Of a stretch of 38,121 nucleotides of DNA, positions 1 through 8,211 are shown piece after piece. This DNA comes from an uncultured Treponema sp. (lineage in GTDB: Bacteria; Spirochaetota; Spirochaetia; Treponematales; Treponemataceae). The notes beneath the pieces were generated by a model. It was not told where the DNA came from. It did not search any database and worked only from the letters and a program-made list of their open reading frames with translations. The stretch lies in the NCBI GenBank assembly GCA_905233535.1, contig CAJOEO010000029.1:11896-50016 (forward strand), written 5' to 3'. Both the position numbers and the translations under genes were made by a program. Numbering within the stretch: position 1 is the first letter of the stretch; the number at the start of each line of letters is the position of its first letter.

Positions 1-284
1 TGTTTTAAATAAGATTTATAATCTTTATATTCATTTTTCTTTGTTTGTTTATACTTAAGTTCTAATTTGTCGAATGCATTTGATAATGAAAAAGATTTTC
101 GTAATCCATATTCTTCTCCATAAAATTCTTTATATCCTATTGCACTTAGCGTTTCTGTATCATTTTCGAGACGAAGAAAATCAACCATTTTCTTATATTT
201 TATATTATATTCTTTCAGATTTTTTATTAACAAACACAACAGAGTAAAAAAACTGCATATACTAATTATTTTTATGATTACCAT
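1..284 (-). CDS. Partial hypothetical protein running off the left edge (MVIIKIISICSFFTLLCLLIKNLKEYNIKYKKMVDFLRLEND...), N-terminal hydrophobic helix; possible next integron cassette gene
   Basis: Open minus-strand frame from ATG at 284 to the window edge, preceded by GGAGGAAACG (RBS); lies just downstream of the attC site on the same strand. Not in the supplied ORF track because it is truncated. Confidence 0.6.
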   Translation of the reverse strand, partial: MVIIKIISICSFFTLLCLLIKNLKEYNIKYKKMVDFLRLENDTETLSAIGYKEFYGEEYGLRKSFSLSNAFDKLELKYKQTKKNEYKDYKSYLK

Positions 285-315
285 CGTTTCCTCCAGCCAG
301 CCCAGTGGGCTGTGA

Positions 316-378
316 GCATAACAACTGGTTGTACCGCAGCGGGCTTGATCCGCTGTCGGCTACGAACCTTTGTTAGGT
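316..378 (-). other. attC: Integron attC recombination site
   Basis: Minus strand ACCTAAC-AAAGGTTCGTAGCCGACAGCGG-ATCAAGC-CCGCTGCGGTACAACCAGTT-GTTATGC. R'' = ACCTAAC (fits RYYYAAC), R' = GTTATGC (one off GTTRRRY). Arms pair as TAACAA, GGTT, GTA, CCG, CAGCGG with three unpaired bases (C, G, A) on one arm only, the attC extrahelical-base pattern. Starts 6 bp after the antitoxin stop. Confidence 0.8.
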
Positions 379-383
379 TTTAT

Positions 384-677
384 TTATCCCATTGTTAGTT
401 GATTCTTTGGAATAAACTCAACTTTTAAATTCATTCCCAGACCATCAGCTAATCTTTTTAATAATTTAATCGTAGGATTTCCTAAACCGTTTTCAATTTT
501 GCTTATATCTGACTGTGCAATTCCTGTAGTTTCTGCAAGTTGTTTCTGAGTTACATTGCAGGACTTTCTAGCATCAATAAGTGAAGAAATAATTTCATAT
601 TCTGGCTCAAGAGCCTCGTATTCTTTTTTGAAAGATTCATCTTTCATCTGTTCATTTAATGCTTCTGTAAGTGTCAT
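384..677 (-). CDS. higA: XRE-family HTH antitoxin (HigA-like)
   Basis: 97 aa with HTH 'TQKQLAETTGIAQSDISKIENGLGNPTIKLLKRLADGLG'; overlaps the toxin gene by 4 bp, toxin-first order typical of higBA. Confidence 0.8.
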   Translation of the reverse strand: MTLTEALNEQMKDESFKKEYEALEPEYEIISSLIDARKSCNVTQKQLAETTGIAQSDISKIENGLGNPTIKLLKRLADGLGMNLKVEFIPKNQLTMG

Positions 678-1108
678 TTTTTTTCCTCCTTTCGATATTC
701 TTTAGCCCGTTCAATTTCTTCTGGTGGAGTTTTCTGTGTTTTCTTGCGAAAACTATGCGTTATGATTATTTTGTTTCCGACAAAGAAAAAATACAGATTC
801 CGAATCATCAACTTTGAATTTACCAGTTTTCGCAAGGCTTCAGCCTGAGAAAACTGACTGACCTGTGAGGAAATGACCGATTTCCGAACAGGTCTAATAT
901 TTGTACCTTGTTTTGTTAGCAGTTCAAAGATTCCATCATCAAGATGTTCTGAATATGGAAGACGAAGTTCTGTTCCTTTTTCTTCCAAAAGTTTTAAATC
1001 TCGTAAAGCCTTCGCTCGAAGCTTAACTTCAAGCGTATTAAGGAATTCAAGACACGGCTTTTCTCCTTTTTCAGTTTCATAGAATTCAACAGAGAACTTC
1101 TTTTCCAT
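674..1108 (-). CDS. higB: HigB/RelE-type (phage Gp49-like) toxin carrying an in-frame ~93-103 bp palindromic element
   Basis: Start taken at MEKKFSVEFYETEKGEKPCLEFL (1108). 'IFELLTKQGTNIR' and 'NLYFFFVGNKIIITHSFRKKTQKTPPEEIERAKEY' match the family halves, separated by 'PVRKSVISSQVSQFSQAEALRKLVNSKLMIR' encoded by the repeat. Confidence 0.75.
   Translation of the reverse strand: MEKKFSVEFYETEKGEKPCLEFLNTLEVKLRAKALRDLKLLEEKGTELRLPYSEHLDDGIFELLTKQGTNIRPVRKSVISSQVSQFSQAEALRKLVNSKLMIRNLYFFFVGNKIIITHSFRKKTQKTPPEEIERAKEYRKEEKK
798..900 (-). repeat. Palindromic element, copy 1 (103 bp), in frame within the higB-like gene
   Basis: Reverse complement matches 23065-23167 with one mismatch (GTAAATTC vs GTGAATTC). 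Contains hairpin A (GACCTGT-TC-GGAAAT-CGGTC-ATTTCC-TC-ACAGGTC) and hairpin B (CAGTTTTC-TC-AGGCT-GA-AGCCT-TGC-GAAAACTG). Confidence 0.9.
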
Positions 1109-1145
1109 ACCTTTATAATATGGGATAAAACCTATATTTATCAAA

Positions 1146-1168
1146 CAAAAAGGCGGGATTGCCCCGCC
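1146..1168 (-). terminator. Rho-independent terminator downstream of the 1246-2760 gene
   Basis: Minus strand GGCGGG-GCAAT-CCCGCC-TTTTTG. Confidence 0.75.
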
Positions 1169-1245
1169 GTGTTGAAAATTACGATTGACTGCAAAATCCA
1201 CTTTGATAAGTAGCAAGAAACGAAATATCCCTTGCTACTGCTTTT

Positions 1246-2760
1246 TCAAAGATTGCACACTCTGCGCACATCGTCGCAGATGATTCTGAAATGTTCAGGC
1301 TGTTTTATCGCTTCGTAGTGATCAACGATTGCCCTGCCGATGAATTTTACAATCCATTTTGTAACGGTATAGACGGCAGTGAACACTGCAAAACCAATAA
1401 TAGCACCAAGAATAGGATTTAATGATGCTATGGCTGCAATAGAACCAACAGCCGTTGCAACAACAGAAGCAACAACCAAACCAATCGTATTCGCAATGCT
1501 TTCTATTACAAAATCGCTTGTACTCATTCTTCCGTTTCTCCACGCCCAAAAATTCTTGGCAGTGTCGATAGCGCAGAAAATGATAGTTGTAATGGGATTG
1601 CTGTTGCCTATTGCTTTTATAAAAAGCATACCAAGACTTGCAGCATTCGCTATCGAATCAAACACAAATTCTGATGTAGACATTGAGCCTGTCTGCCATT
1701 GATAAATAGAAGCAACTTCCGAAGCGACGGCGAGCAACGCAAAACCTGCTTTCATTCCTTTTTGAAGCTTCAATCCCTTCTTTTCAATATTTGCAAGTGC
1801 TTTCTTTTGAACAGAGTCTTTTATGTCTATGCCATTTTCTCGCATATTTTTTACGAAAAGGTCTGCTTCTTCTGGCGTTCTTCCTTGCTTTATCATTTCT
1901 TTGCGAATTTCTTTAAAAAAGGTGTTCTTAAACCTGCGCTGTGCATGCGATAATGAAGTATTGTCTTTATCAAGTACAGAGAAAGACATGTTTTCTACCT
2001 GTTTTTCAGCTCCTAACTTTGGAGTTCCAAAACGATTTTCTCCTTGTATCTCTTGAGCAACAGTTACAATTTGCCCATTGGAATATTTTAGCCTATAAAG
2101 ATACCGTCCATAGCGACCTTGCTGAATCAACTTTTGTGCTTGTTTTAACTGATTGCGCTCTTTATTTATATTAGAGAACTCTTCTTTTAGCTTCTTTGCA
2201 TCTAAAGTCCTGCCTTTCGATTCAGCTTTTTTAATCTTATCCTCTAATTTTAAAAGCTTCTTTTCCTTTTCAACAATACTCTTTTTAAGACTGTTCATTA
2301 TCCACTTTTTGGACATTTGAGGACCGTTTTTTGTCCAAGATTCTAGTTTTGCATTCTGAGATTTGAATTCATAGACATTAACATCTGTAACTTGTCCACG
2401 GGAATTTTTTCTAACCAAAAGTCCGTCTATTCCGTGGGTGCCGCCATAGCCTGCATCAAGCCAAATATTTTTTCGCCCTTGCGACGACTTTATCATTTCT
2501 TTAAGAACATCTTCCATTGCAAAACCAAATCTGGAAACAGGATTTTTTGCAAAAGTTATAGGACTTTCTGCTTCTGATATTGCTTTTACGGCAGACAGCC
2601 GTCCAATCTGAGTAGGATACTGTGATAAAGTTCCAATCCTCTGCAACCGTTGATAGTGCGGACGATAATAACTCGTTTCTTTCGGCAGAGCCTGTGCGCC
2701 AAGCGCGACAGGAACCAAGAGAAGCGCAATGTAGAAAACAAATCGCTTAAAAATTGTCAT
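1246..2760 (-). CDS. Exported protein with a predicted PD-(D/E)XK-like nuclease/polymorphic-toxin-type domain and a C-terminal hydrophobic region
   Basis: Start taken at MTIFKRFVFYIALLLVPVALGAQA (signal peptide). Motifs 'GTHGIDGLLV...VNVYEFKSQNAKL...GPQMSKKWI' resemble nuclease toxin domains; C-terminus rich in Gly/Ala hydrophobic helices. Confidence 0.6.
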   Translation of the reverse strand: MTIFKRFVFYIALLLVPVALGAQALPKETSYYRPHYQRLQRIGTLSQYPTQIGRLSAVKAISEAESPITFAKNPVSRFGFAMEDVLKEMIKSSQGRKNIWLDAGYGGTHGIDGLLVRKNSRGQVTDVNVYEFKSQNAKLESWTKNGPQMSKKWIMNSLKKSIVEKEKKLLKLEDKIKKAESKGRTLDAKKLKEEFSNINKERNQLKQAQKLIQQGRYGRYLYRLKYSNGQIVTVAQEIQGENRFGTPKLGAEKQVENMSFSVLDKDNTSLSHAQRRFKNTFFKEIRKEMIKQGRTPEEADLFVKNMRENGIDIKDSVQKKALANIEKKGLKLQKGMKAGFALLAVASEVASIYQWQTGSMSTSEFVFDSIANAASLGMLFIKAIGNSNPITTIIFCAIDTAKNFWAWRNGRMSTSDFVIESIANTIGLVVASVVATAVGSIAAIASLNPILGAIIGFAVFTAVYTVTKWIVKFIGRAIVDHYEAIKQPEHFRIICDDVRRVCNL

Positions 2761-4987
2761 AAAGCCCCCATTTTTCATTTTTGACACTGATGCTTGTAAC
2801 TTCAAATTTTTTGCCGTCATTTAGTTTGTTCCATGCTACCTGGTAAACTTGCTGATATAGATTCTGCACAGAAACATAAAGATAATTGACTTGCAGTCTT
2901 TCAAGCTGCAAAATCAGGCTTTTGTATGCTTCCTGTTCTTGGGCACCGTTCATTCCATTCTTTAATTTATTGTATTGACTTAACGCATTGTTCGTATTTT
3001 CGATTATCCTCAACGAATTTTGGTTGTAACTTCTCAAATCCGCTTCGTTCTTATTGGAAATTTGTTCGGAAAGACTTTTTTCCTTTGTTTTGAGGTCATT
3101 TGCCACGCTTTCTATTTCACTGACGAGGCCACCTGAATTTTTCAAATCTCCTGCGGCGATTTTCAACGACGCAAGTTGAGCCGATAATGCGGAAATCATT
3201 TCGGAAGAAGATTCGTCAAGTTTTGGAATTTCGTTTTTGCAGGTAGCAATCGCGTTTTTCATCTGTGCGATTGTTGCCTGCTCTTGTGTTTGTTCGATTT
3301 CCTTTGTGAATTCTTCCTCTTTCCTTGTCAAAAGCGAAAGGCTCTGTTGAATGTCGCTTAGGAGATTTGCGTTGTCGATAACTTCCAAGTCTGCCGCTGA
3401 CAGTTTCAAAGTTTCCAGCTGATTTGCAAAAATCGGTATTATTTCCAAAGAAACTGTCGTTGCGTCCAGTTTTGAGATTTCCGCTTTGCAGAAATCGAAA
3501 GAGCGTTTTATCTGCGCAAAAAGCTCCTTGTTCTTTGTTTCTTTTGCTTTGTCTTGTCCTTCTTTTATGAGCGTGTCTGTGATTTCTGTTTCCTTTTTGT
3601 TCAGAAGAGCGATGTTCTCTTGTATTTCCTCCAGAACTTTTGTGTTTTCAACAATGTTCAAATTCGACGCGCTGTTTTTCAGATTCGCAAGTTGCGTTGC
3701 CAAAATCGGAATCATCTCTGTAGATGTTGTGTTTGCCGCCAATTCTGAAATTTCACTTTTGCAAACTTCAAGCGATTTCTGTATTTGCGCAAAAAGTTCT
3801 TCTTCGCTTTGTTTTTCCTGATTTTTTGCTATCGCAGATGTTATCTCTGCTTCTTTTTGGTTTAGTAGATTTTCTTTTTCTCGGATTTTGTTAATGAATT
3901 GGGAATTGTCAACGGTTGTCAGTTGACCTGCAGTCGATTTTAAAGATGAAAGAGAAGCCGCCAAAATAGAAATCGATTGAAGTGAAGTTGTGTTCTCCGT
4001 AAGCGCGTTTATTTCGTTTTCGCAATAATCGAAAGTCTTTTCAAGTTCGTTCAAAATTTCCTGTTCGCTTTTGTTTTTTACGGCAATTTTTGACTTTTCC
4101 GCTTTTTCCGAGCAGTCTTTTACAGAATCCAAAATCGCGCTTTTGTCAAATAATTTCAGCGATTCTGCGTTATAGGAACAAAGAGCAATTCTCTGCAAAT
4201 AAAGCGAAATCGATTCCTCCATTTGATTTTCTTCCGCCGAAAGATTTTTCTGCAAAATCGAAAGTTCATCTTCAATTTGCTTGTAAAGCGTACATTCCGA
4301 AATGTATTCGCCCAATTTTTTCAGATTTTCGGAAAGATTTTCATCATTTGCATACGGCTCTGTTTTCTTTGCGATGTTTTCCCAAAATTCGATTTGTGGT
4401 TTCGGCTCAGCGAAAGCGTTTTGCATTTCTTCGTTGAGGCTTTTTATAGTTGCGTCATAGGAATCTTTCTTGGTAGCTATAAGCGTTTCATATTTCTTCT
4501 CTGGAACTTCAATCTTTTCATTTTCGCTGTTCGTAAAGATGAAGTCGCCCAGCATAGAGATTGTCTTATCGATGTCTTTGTTTTTGTCGTAGTCGTCAAG
4601 AATTGAAAGGTAATCCAGCTCATACTTTACGGTTGAAATGTCCGCAAAAAGTTCATCTTGAACCCACGGCGCAGTTGTTTTCACAAAATCGTAGTAAAGT
4701 TCTTTCGCTGATTTCAGTTCAGTTCCAAGTGTTTCCGCAGCAAAGCAGTCATCAGCTTTTGTCTTCAACTGTGAAAATTTTTGCTTGTCATCTTCTGGAA
4801 CTACGACGGGTATTTTTTCACCGATTGTGCGGTAGAACAGTGCAGTTTGGTTTGAAACTTGTTCGTTCATGCTTGCGGAAAGTTTGCTGATTTCATCATT
4901 AAATAGTTTTGCCTGTCTATCTGAAATAAAAAAATTACCAGCAGTTGTTGCAAGTACAGTAAACAGAATCAAAAAAAATTGCTTCAT
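2747..4987 (-). CDS. Exported coiled-coil protein with about four degenerate ~260-bp internal repeats
   Basis: N-terminal MKQFFLILFTVLATTAG; repeated blocks of type 'CxxEIxxLxxxTTSxxxIxILAxQLxxLKxSAxxL...LLxxKExEIT'; overlaps the following gene by 14 bp. Confidence 0.7.
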   Translation of the reverse strand: MKQFFLILFTVLATTAGNFFISDRQAKLFNDEISKLSASMNEQVSNQTALFYRTIGEKIPVVVPEDDKQKFSQLKTKADDCFAAETLGTELKSAKELYYDFVKTTAPWVQDELFADISTVKYELDYLSILDDYDKNKDIDKTISMLGDFIFTNSENEKIEVPEKKYETLIATKKDSYDATIKSLNEEMQNAFAEPKPQIEFWENIAKKTEPYANDENLSENLKKLGEYISECTLYKQIEDELSILQKNLSAEENQMEESISLYLQRIALCSYNAESLKLFDKSAILDSVKDCSEKAEKSKIAVKNKSEQEILNELEKTFDYCENEINALTENTTSLQSISILAASLSSLKSTAGQLTTVDNSQFINKIREKENLLNQKEAEITSAIAKNQEKQSEEELFAQIQKSLEVCKSEISELAANTTSTEMIPILATQLANLKNSASNLNIVENTKVLEEIQENIALLNKKETEITDTLIKEGQDKAKETKNKELFAQIKRSFDFCKAEISKLDATTVSLEIIPIFANQLETLKLSAADLEVIDNANLLSDIQQSLSLLTRKEEEFTKEIEQTQEQATIAQMKNAIATCKNEIPKLDESSSEMISALSAQLASLKIAAGDLKNSGGLVSEIESVANDLKTKEKSLSEQISNKNEADLRSYNQNSLRIIENTNNALSQYNKLKNGMNGAQEQEAYKSLILQLERLQVNYLYVSVQNLYQQVYQVAWNKLNDGKKFEVTSISVKNEKWGLYDNF
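3060..4068 (-). repeat. Degenerate internal coding repeats (about 4 units, about 250-275 bp spacing)
   Basis: Equivalent motifs near 4021, 3761, 3487 and 3239 on the + strand. Confidence 0.65.
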
Positions 4988-5237
4988 CTATTATTTACTC
5001 CTTGTATTGGTTTGATTATTTTCTATTGGGTTTAAAAACTACAAAATCGCGTCGATTGTACAACAAAATAATTCAGTATACAAACTATAATTGGCAAACA
5101 AAAAATGCCTGCTTTATGCAATTCAAATTAAAGTTGGCAAATTCCCATATTAGTTCCGCAACTCTATCAAAATACGATAGAGTGATTTATTTTTTTTGCG
5201 GAAAAATACTTGCAGTTTGATAGAGCAAAATGAAAGT

Positions 5238-5591
5238 ATGACAGAATACGATTTGAAAGATTTGCTATCGAAAAATATAAAAAAATACAGAAAAGGGATT
5301 TTTACGCAGGAAACGCTCGCGGAAAAAATCGGCGTGTCGTGCCAAAACATCAACGACATCGAAGGAAAACGGCGGTTTCCGCGTGCAGAGTCGCTCGTGA
5401 AAATCGCGGACGCGCTGAATGTGGAAGTTTATCAACTTTTTGTTCCCGAAAACGCGCCAATCGTCGTTCTTGAAGAAACGCCCGAATCGCGTCAGATTTG
5501 CGACGAAATCAAAAAACGGCTCATTTTTAATTGCAGAAAATCGCTCAACAAATTTTTGGACAAAATGGAAGACACGCAGTTTGATTTTTGA
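5238..5591 (+). CDS. XRE-family transcriptional regulator
   Basis: HTH 'FTQETLAEKIGVSCQNINDIEGKRRFPRAESLVKIADALNVEVYQLF'; start taken at MTEYDLKDLL (ORF track extends to 5196). Confidence 0.75.
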   Translation: MTEYDLKDLLSKNIKKYRKGIFTQETLAEKIGVSCQNINDIEGKRRFPRAESLVKIADALNVEVYQLFVPENAPIVVLEETPESRQICDEIKKRLIFNCRKSLNKFLDKMEDTQFDF

Positions 5592-5638
5592 AAAATCGCT
5601 GAAAACGGCGTGAAAATCGGGAAATTTCTTCATTGTTT

Positions 5639-5911
5639 TCGATTCTCTTCGATAAAACCGACGACACAATCGACGGAGTTCACAAACCGTCGCGCGCGCT
5701 AAAAGCGGCTCTTCGCGAATCCAAATATATGGAAAAGCACCCAGAAAAATATAAGGGATACACAGATTTAGACGAAATGTGGGCGGATTTAAATAAATGA
5801 CAAAGGTAAAATACGGAAAACGCTTCAAAAAGTTTATAAACTTGCAAAAAAGCGCGGAAAGGATATGTCAAAACTCGAAAATGTCGTTAAACAGCTTGCT
5901 AAATCTTTTTG
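5639..5911 (+). pseudogene. Degenerate RelB/DinJ-YafQ toxin-antitoxin remnant
   Basis: Frame ending 5800 reads '...ALRESKYMEKHPEKYKGYTDLDEMWADLNK*' with no start or N-terminal half; the next overlapping ORF starts 'MTKVKYGKRFKK' and continues only in another frame as 'VYKLAKKRGKDMSKLENVVKQLAKSF*'. Confidence 0.65.
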
Positions 5912-5985
5912 ACACAGGAAGCCACAGCGATTTGTTTCAAAAATAAATCGTATTTCCTATAAAATTCCGCTATAATCGGCGCATT

Positions 5986-7275
5986 ATGGTAATTGCTTCA
6001 ATCGACATGAAAAATGGACACGTCGTTCAACTTAAAAACGGCAAGGATTTGGTTATTGAGCGCGATGACGCTGAAGATTTGATTTCGGATTTCAATAAAT
6101 TCGGCGAAGTCGCTGTAATCGATTTGGACCAGGCGTTAAGAAATACGGACGAAAACGGAAACACAAAAAATACGCCTATTCTAAAATCGCTTCTGCGCAA
6201 AGGAAACGTGCGCGTTGGTGGCGGAATCCGCGACGTAAAAAAGGCGAAAGAACTAATTTCGCTTGGCGCGGAAAAAGTTATCGTTGGAAGTGCTGCTTGG
6301 AAAATCGCGGACGGAAAAATCTTGAACGAAGAATTTTTGCAAGAACTTTGCGACGCAATCGGAAAACAGCGCGTGATTATTTCCGTTGATTCCATTGGCG
6401 GAAAAATCGCCGTAAAAGGTTGGACTCAAACCGTGGACATTCCGTTAATCGAAGGCGCGAAAGCGGCGCAAAAATTCTGCTCGGAACTTTTGTTTACTGC
6501 GGTCGAAAAAGAAGGCTGTATGAACGGCACGGATTTGGAAGCGTGCAAAGCGTTGCGGGCGGCGGTGGATTGTCGCGTTGTTGTTGCGGGCGGCGTAAAT
6601 TCAATCGAACAAATCACAGAACTCGAAAAAATCGGTTGCGACGTTCAACTTGGAATGGCTTTGTACACGGGCAAAGTTTCCTTAAAAGATTCTTTTATTT
6701 CGTGTTTGAATTGGGAAAAAGTTGGCACAATGATTCCTGTGATTGCGCAGTCGGTTGCGGGCGAAGTTTTGATGATGGGCTACGCCAACAAAACCGCGCT
6801 CGAAAAATCGTTTGAAACCGAAAAATTGACGTTTTTTAGCAGAACGAGAAACACACTTTGGACAAAAGGCGAAACGAGCGGCAACTTTTTGAAAATCGTC
6901 AAAATGCGTGCCGATTGCGACCGCGACACCGTTTTGGCGACCGTGATTCCTTCAGGTCCAACGTGCCACACGGGAAGTTGGACGTGTTTTTCTTCGGAAG
7001 CGGGCGAAAAATCGAACCTTGAACGACTTTCGCAAATCATTGCCGAACGTTTCAAAAATCCTCGACCAGGAAGTTACACGGCAACGCTTGACGACAAACG
7101 TGTTCGCGAAAAAATCATGGAAGAAGCCGAAGAACTTACCGACGAAGCGGAAAATCGAAGCGACGTGATTTGGGAAGCGGCGGATTTGATTTATTTTGTG
7201 AGCGTTCTTCTTCACAAAGAGGGCGTTTCGTGGCAAGACGTTTACGACGAACTCGACCGTCGCCACAAAAAATAA
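5986..7275 (+). CDS. hisIE: HisA-like isomerase fused to phosphoribosyl-AMP cyclohydrolase (HisI) and phosphoribosyl-ATP pyrophosphatase (HisE)
   Basis: N-terminal TIM barrel 'MVIASIDMKNGHVVQL...RVGGGIRDV...VVAGGVNS'; middle 'GEVLMMGYANKTALEKS...GPTCHTGSWTCF' (HisI); C-terminal 'LSQIIAERF...KIMEEAEELTDEA...WEAADLIYFVSVLL' (HisE). Confidence 0.9.
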   Translation: MVIASIDMKNGHVVQLKNGKDLVIERDDAEDLISDFNKFGEVAVIDLDQALRNTDENGNTKNTPILKSLLRKGNVRVGGGIRDVKKAKELISLGAEKVIVGSAAWKIADGKILNEEFLQELCDAIGKQRVIISVDSIGGKIAVKGWTQTVDIPLIEGAKAAQKFCSELLFTAVEKEGCMNGTDLEACKALRAAVDCRVVVAGGVNSIEQITELEKIGCDVQLGMALYTGKVSLKDSFISCLNWEKVGTMIPVIAQSVAGEVLMMGYANKTALEKSFETEKLTFFSRTRNTLWTKGETSGNFLKIVKMRADCDRDTVLATVIPSGPTCHTGSWTCFSSEAGEKSNLERLSQIIAERFKNPRPGSYTATLDDKRVREKIMEEAEELTDEAENRSDVIWEAADLIYFVSVLLHKEGVSWQDVYDELDRRHKK

Positions 7276-7293
7276 TTCTTCCTTTTAAAATCA

Positions 7294-7337
7294 AAAAATC
7301 GGGAACTTTTGACAATTCAAAGTTTCCGATTTTTTTT
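7294..7337 (+). terminator. Terminator after the his fusion gene
   Basis: AAAAATCGGGAACTTTTGACAATTCAAAGTTTCCGATTTTTTTT. Confidence 0.65.
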
Positions 7338-7410
7338 AGATTTTTTAGACTTTTAAAAAAGTGATTCGTATAAATAAATGTATGCGAAAAAATCGCAAAG
7401 GAGAAATATT

Positions 7411-7542
7411 ATGAATCTAACGAATGCAATAGAATTGAATGACGAAGAATTGAACGAAAAAAGAATTTCCAAAGAAGAAGCTTATGAATACGCACAAAAT
7501 AAAATGGGCGTTCATCTAAAAGAATTTGATTGGAACTGGTAA
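7411..7542 (+). CDS. Small hypothetical protein, 43 aa (MNLTNAIELNDEELNEKRISKEEAYEYAQNKMGVHLKEFDWNW)
   Basis: AAAGGAGAAATATT-ATG RBS, followed directly by a terminator; below the ORF-track length cut-off. Confidence 0.65.
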   Translation: MNLTNAIELNDEELNEKRISKEEAYEYAQNKMGVHLKEFDWNW

Positions 7543-7543
7543 A

Positions 7544-7574
7544 AAAAAGACGGCGTTTTTGCCGTCTTTTTTTT
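7544..7574 (+). terminator. Terminator after the 43-aa ORF
   Basis: AAAAAAGACGGC-GTTTTT-GCCGTCTTTTTTTT. Confidence 0.8.
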
Positions 7575-7576
7575 GT

Positions 7577-8068
7577 TTATTTTGATTGTTTTACAAAAAT
7601 CATTTGCGCGCTTGGATATTTTGTATCCATTTTGAACGAACTAATCATAACCCAACTTCCCGTTTTGATGTCTGAAATCGAATGAGCGGGTGGCGGAAGC
7701 GGCTTTTCTTTTGAAGCGTTTTCTTTTGCCTCGGCGCGTTTTTCGCGCATTGCCTGCATTTCTTCCTTTGTTGGTTCAAGTGCAATGCGCGTGAACGGGC
7801 TGTAAGAAACTTCCACCGTTTTTCCGTCCGTGTTTGTAATCGTCAAACGATTTTTTGATTCGTCGATGCTTTTTACTTGTCCGATTACAAGGTGTTCGCC
7901 ATCGCAGAAAGGCATTTTTCTCATTCTCATTTTTGGTGGATTTTTGCGTTCGCCTTTTTGCATTTCTGTTTTTTGTGGTGCGGGTTTTGCGTCGTCTGCA
8001 AAAACGTTCGCGCTTGCCATAATCGCCAAAACCGTCATTGTTGCCATTGCCTTAAAAGATTTTTTCAT
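7577..8068 (-). CDS. Exported protein, DUF5666-like beta-rich domain
   Basis: Signal peptide MKKSFKAMATMTVLAIMASANVFA; 'VIGQVKSIDESKNRLTITNTDGKTVEVSYSPFT'. Confidence 0.6.
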   Translation of the reverse strand: MKKSFKAMATMTVLAIMASANVFADDAKPAPQKTEMQKGERKNPPKMRMRKMPFCDGEHLVIGQVKSIDESKNRLTITNTDGKTVEVSYSPFTRIALEPTKEEMQAMREKRAEAKENASKEKPLPPPAHSISDIKTGSWVMISSFKMDTKYPSAQMIFVKQSK

Positions 8069-8211
8069 GTTTGAACTCCTTTTGATTTCGTGTTTTCGTT
8101 TTGATGATTAAAAATATACCGCCAAAAAATCCGCGAATCTTGAGAAACGAATGAGAGATTTCTAAGAGATTTCTTATGAAGAAACGCAAAATTTCTCGCT
8201 AAAATAAATCC

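Noticed and set aside
299-311. AGCCCAGTGGGCT perfect palindrome near the next cassette start
   Set aside because: Too short to interpret by itself; may be an operator or part of the cassette leader, but no supporting evidence.
5265-5828. 187-aa minus-strand ORF
   Set aside because: Antisense to the XRE gene and the RelB/YafQ remnant; no recognisable domain.
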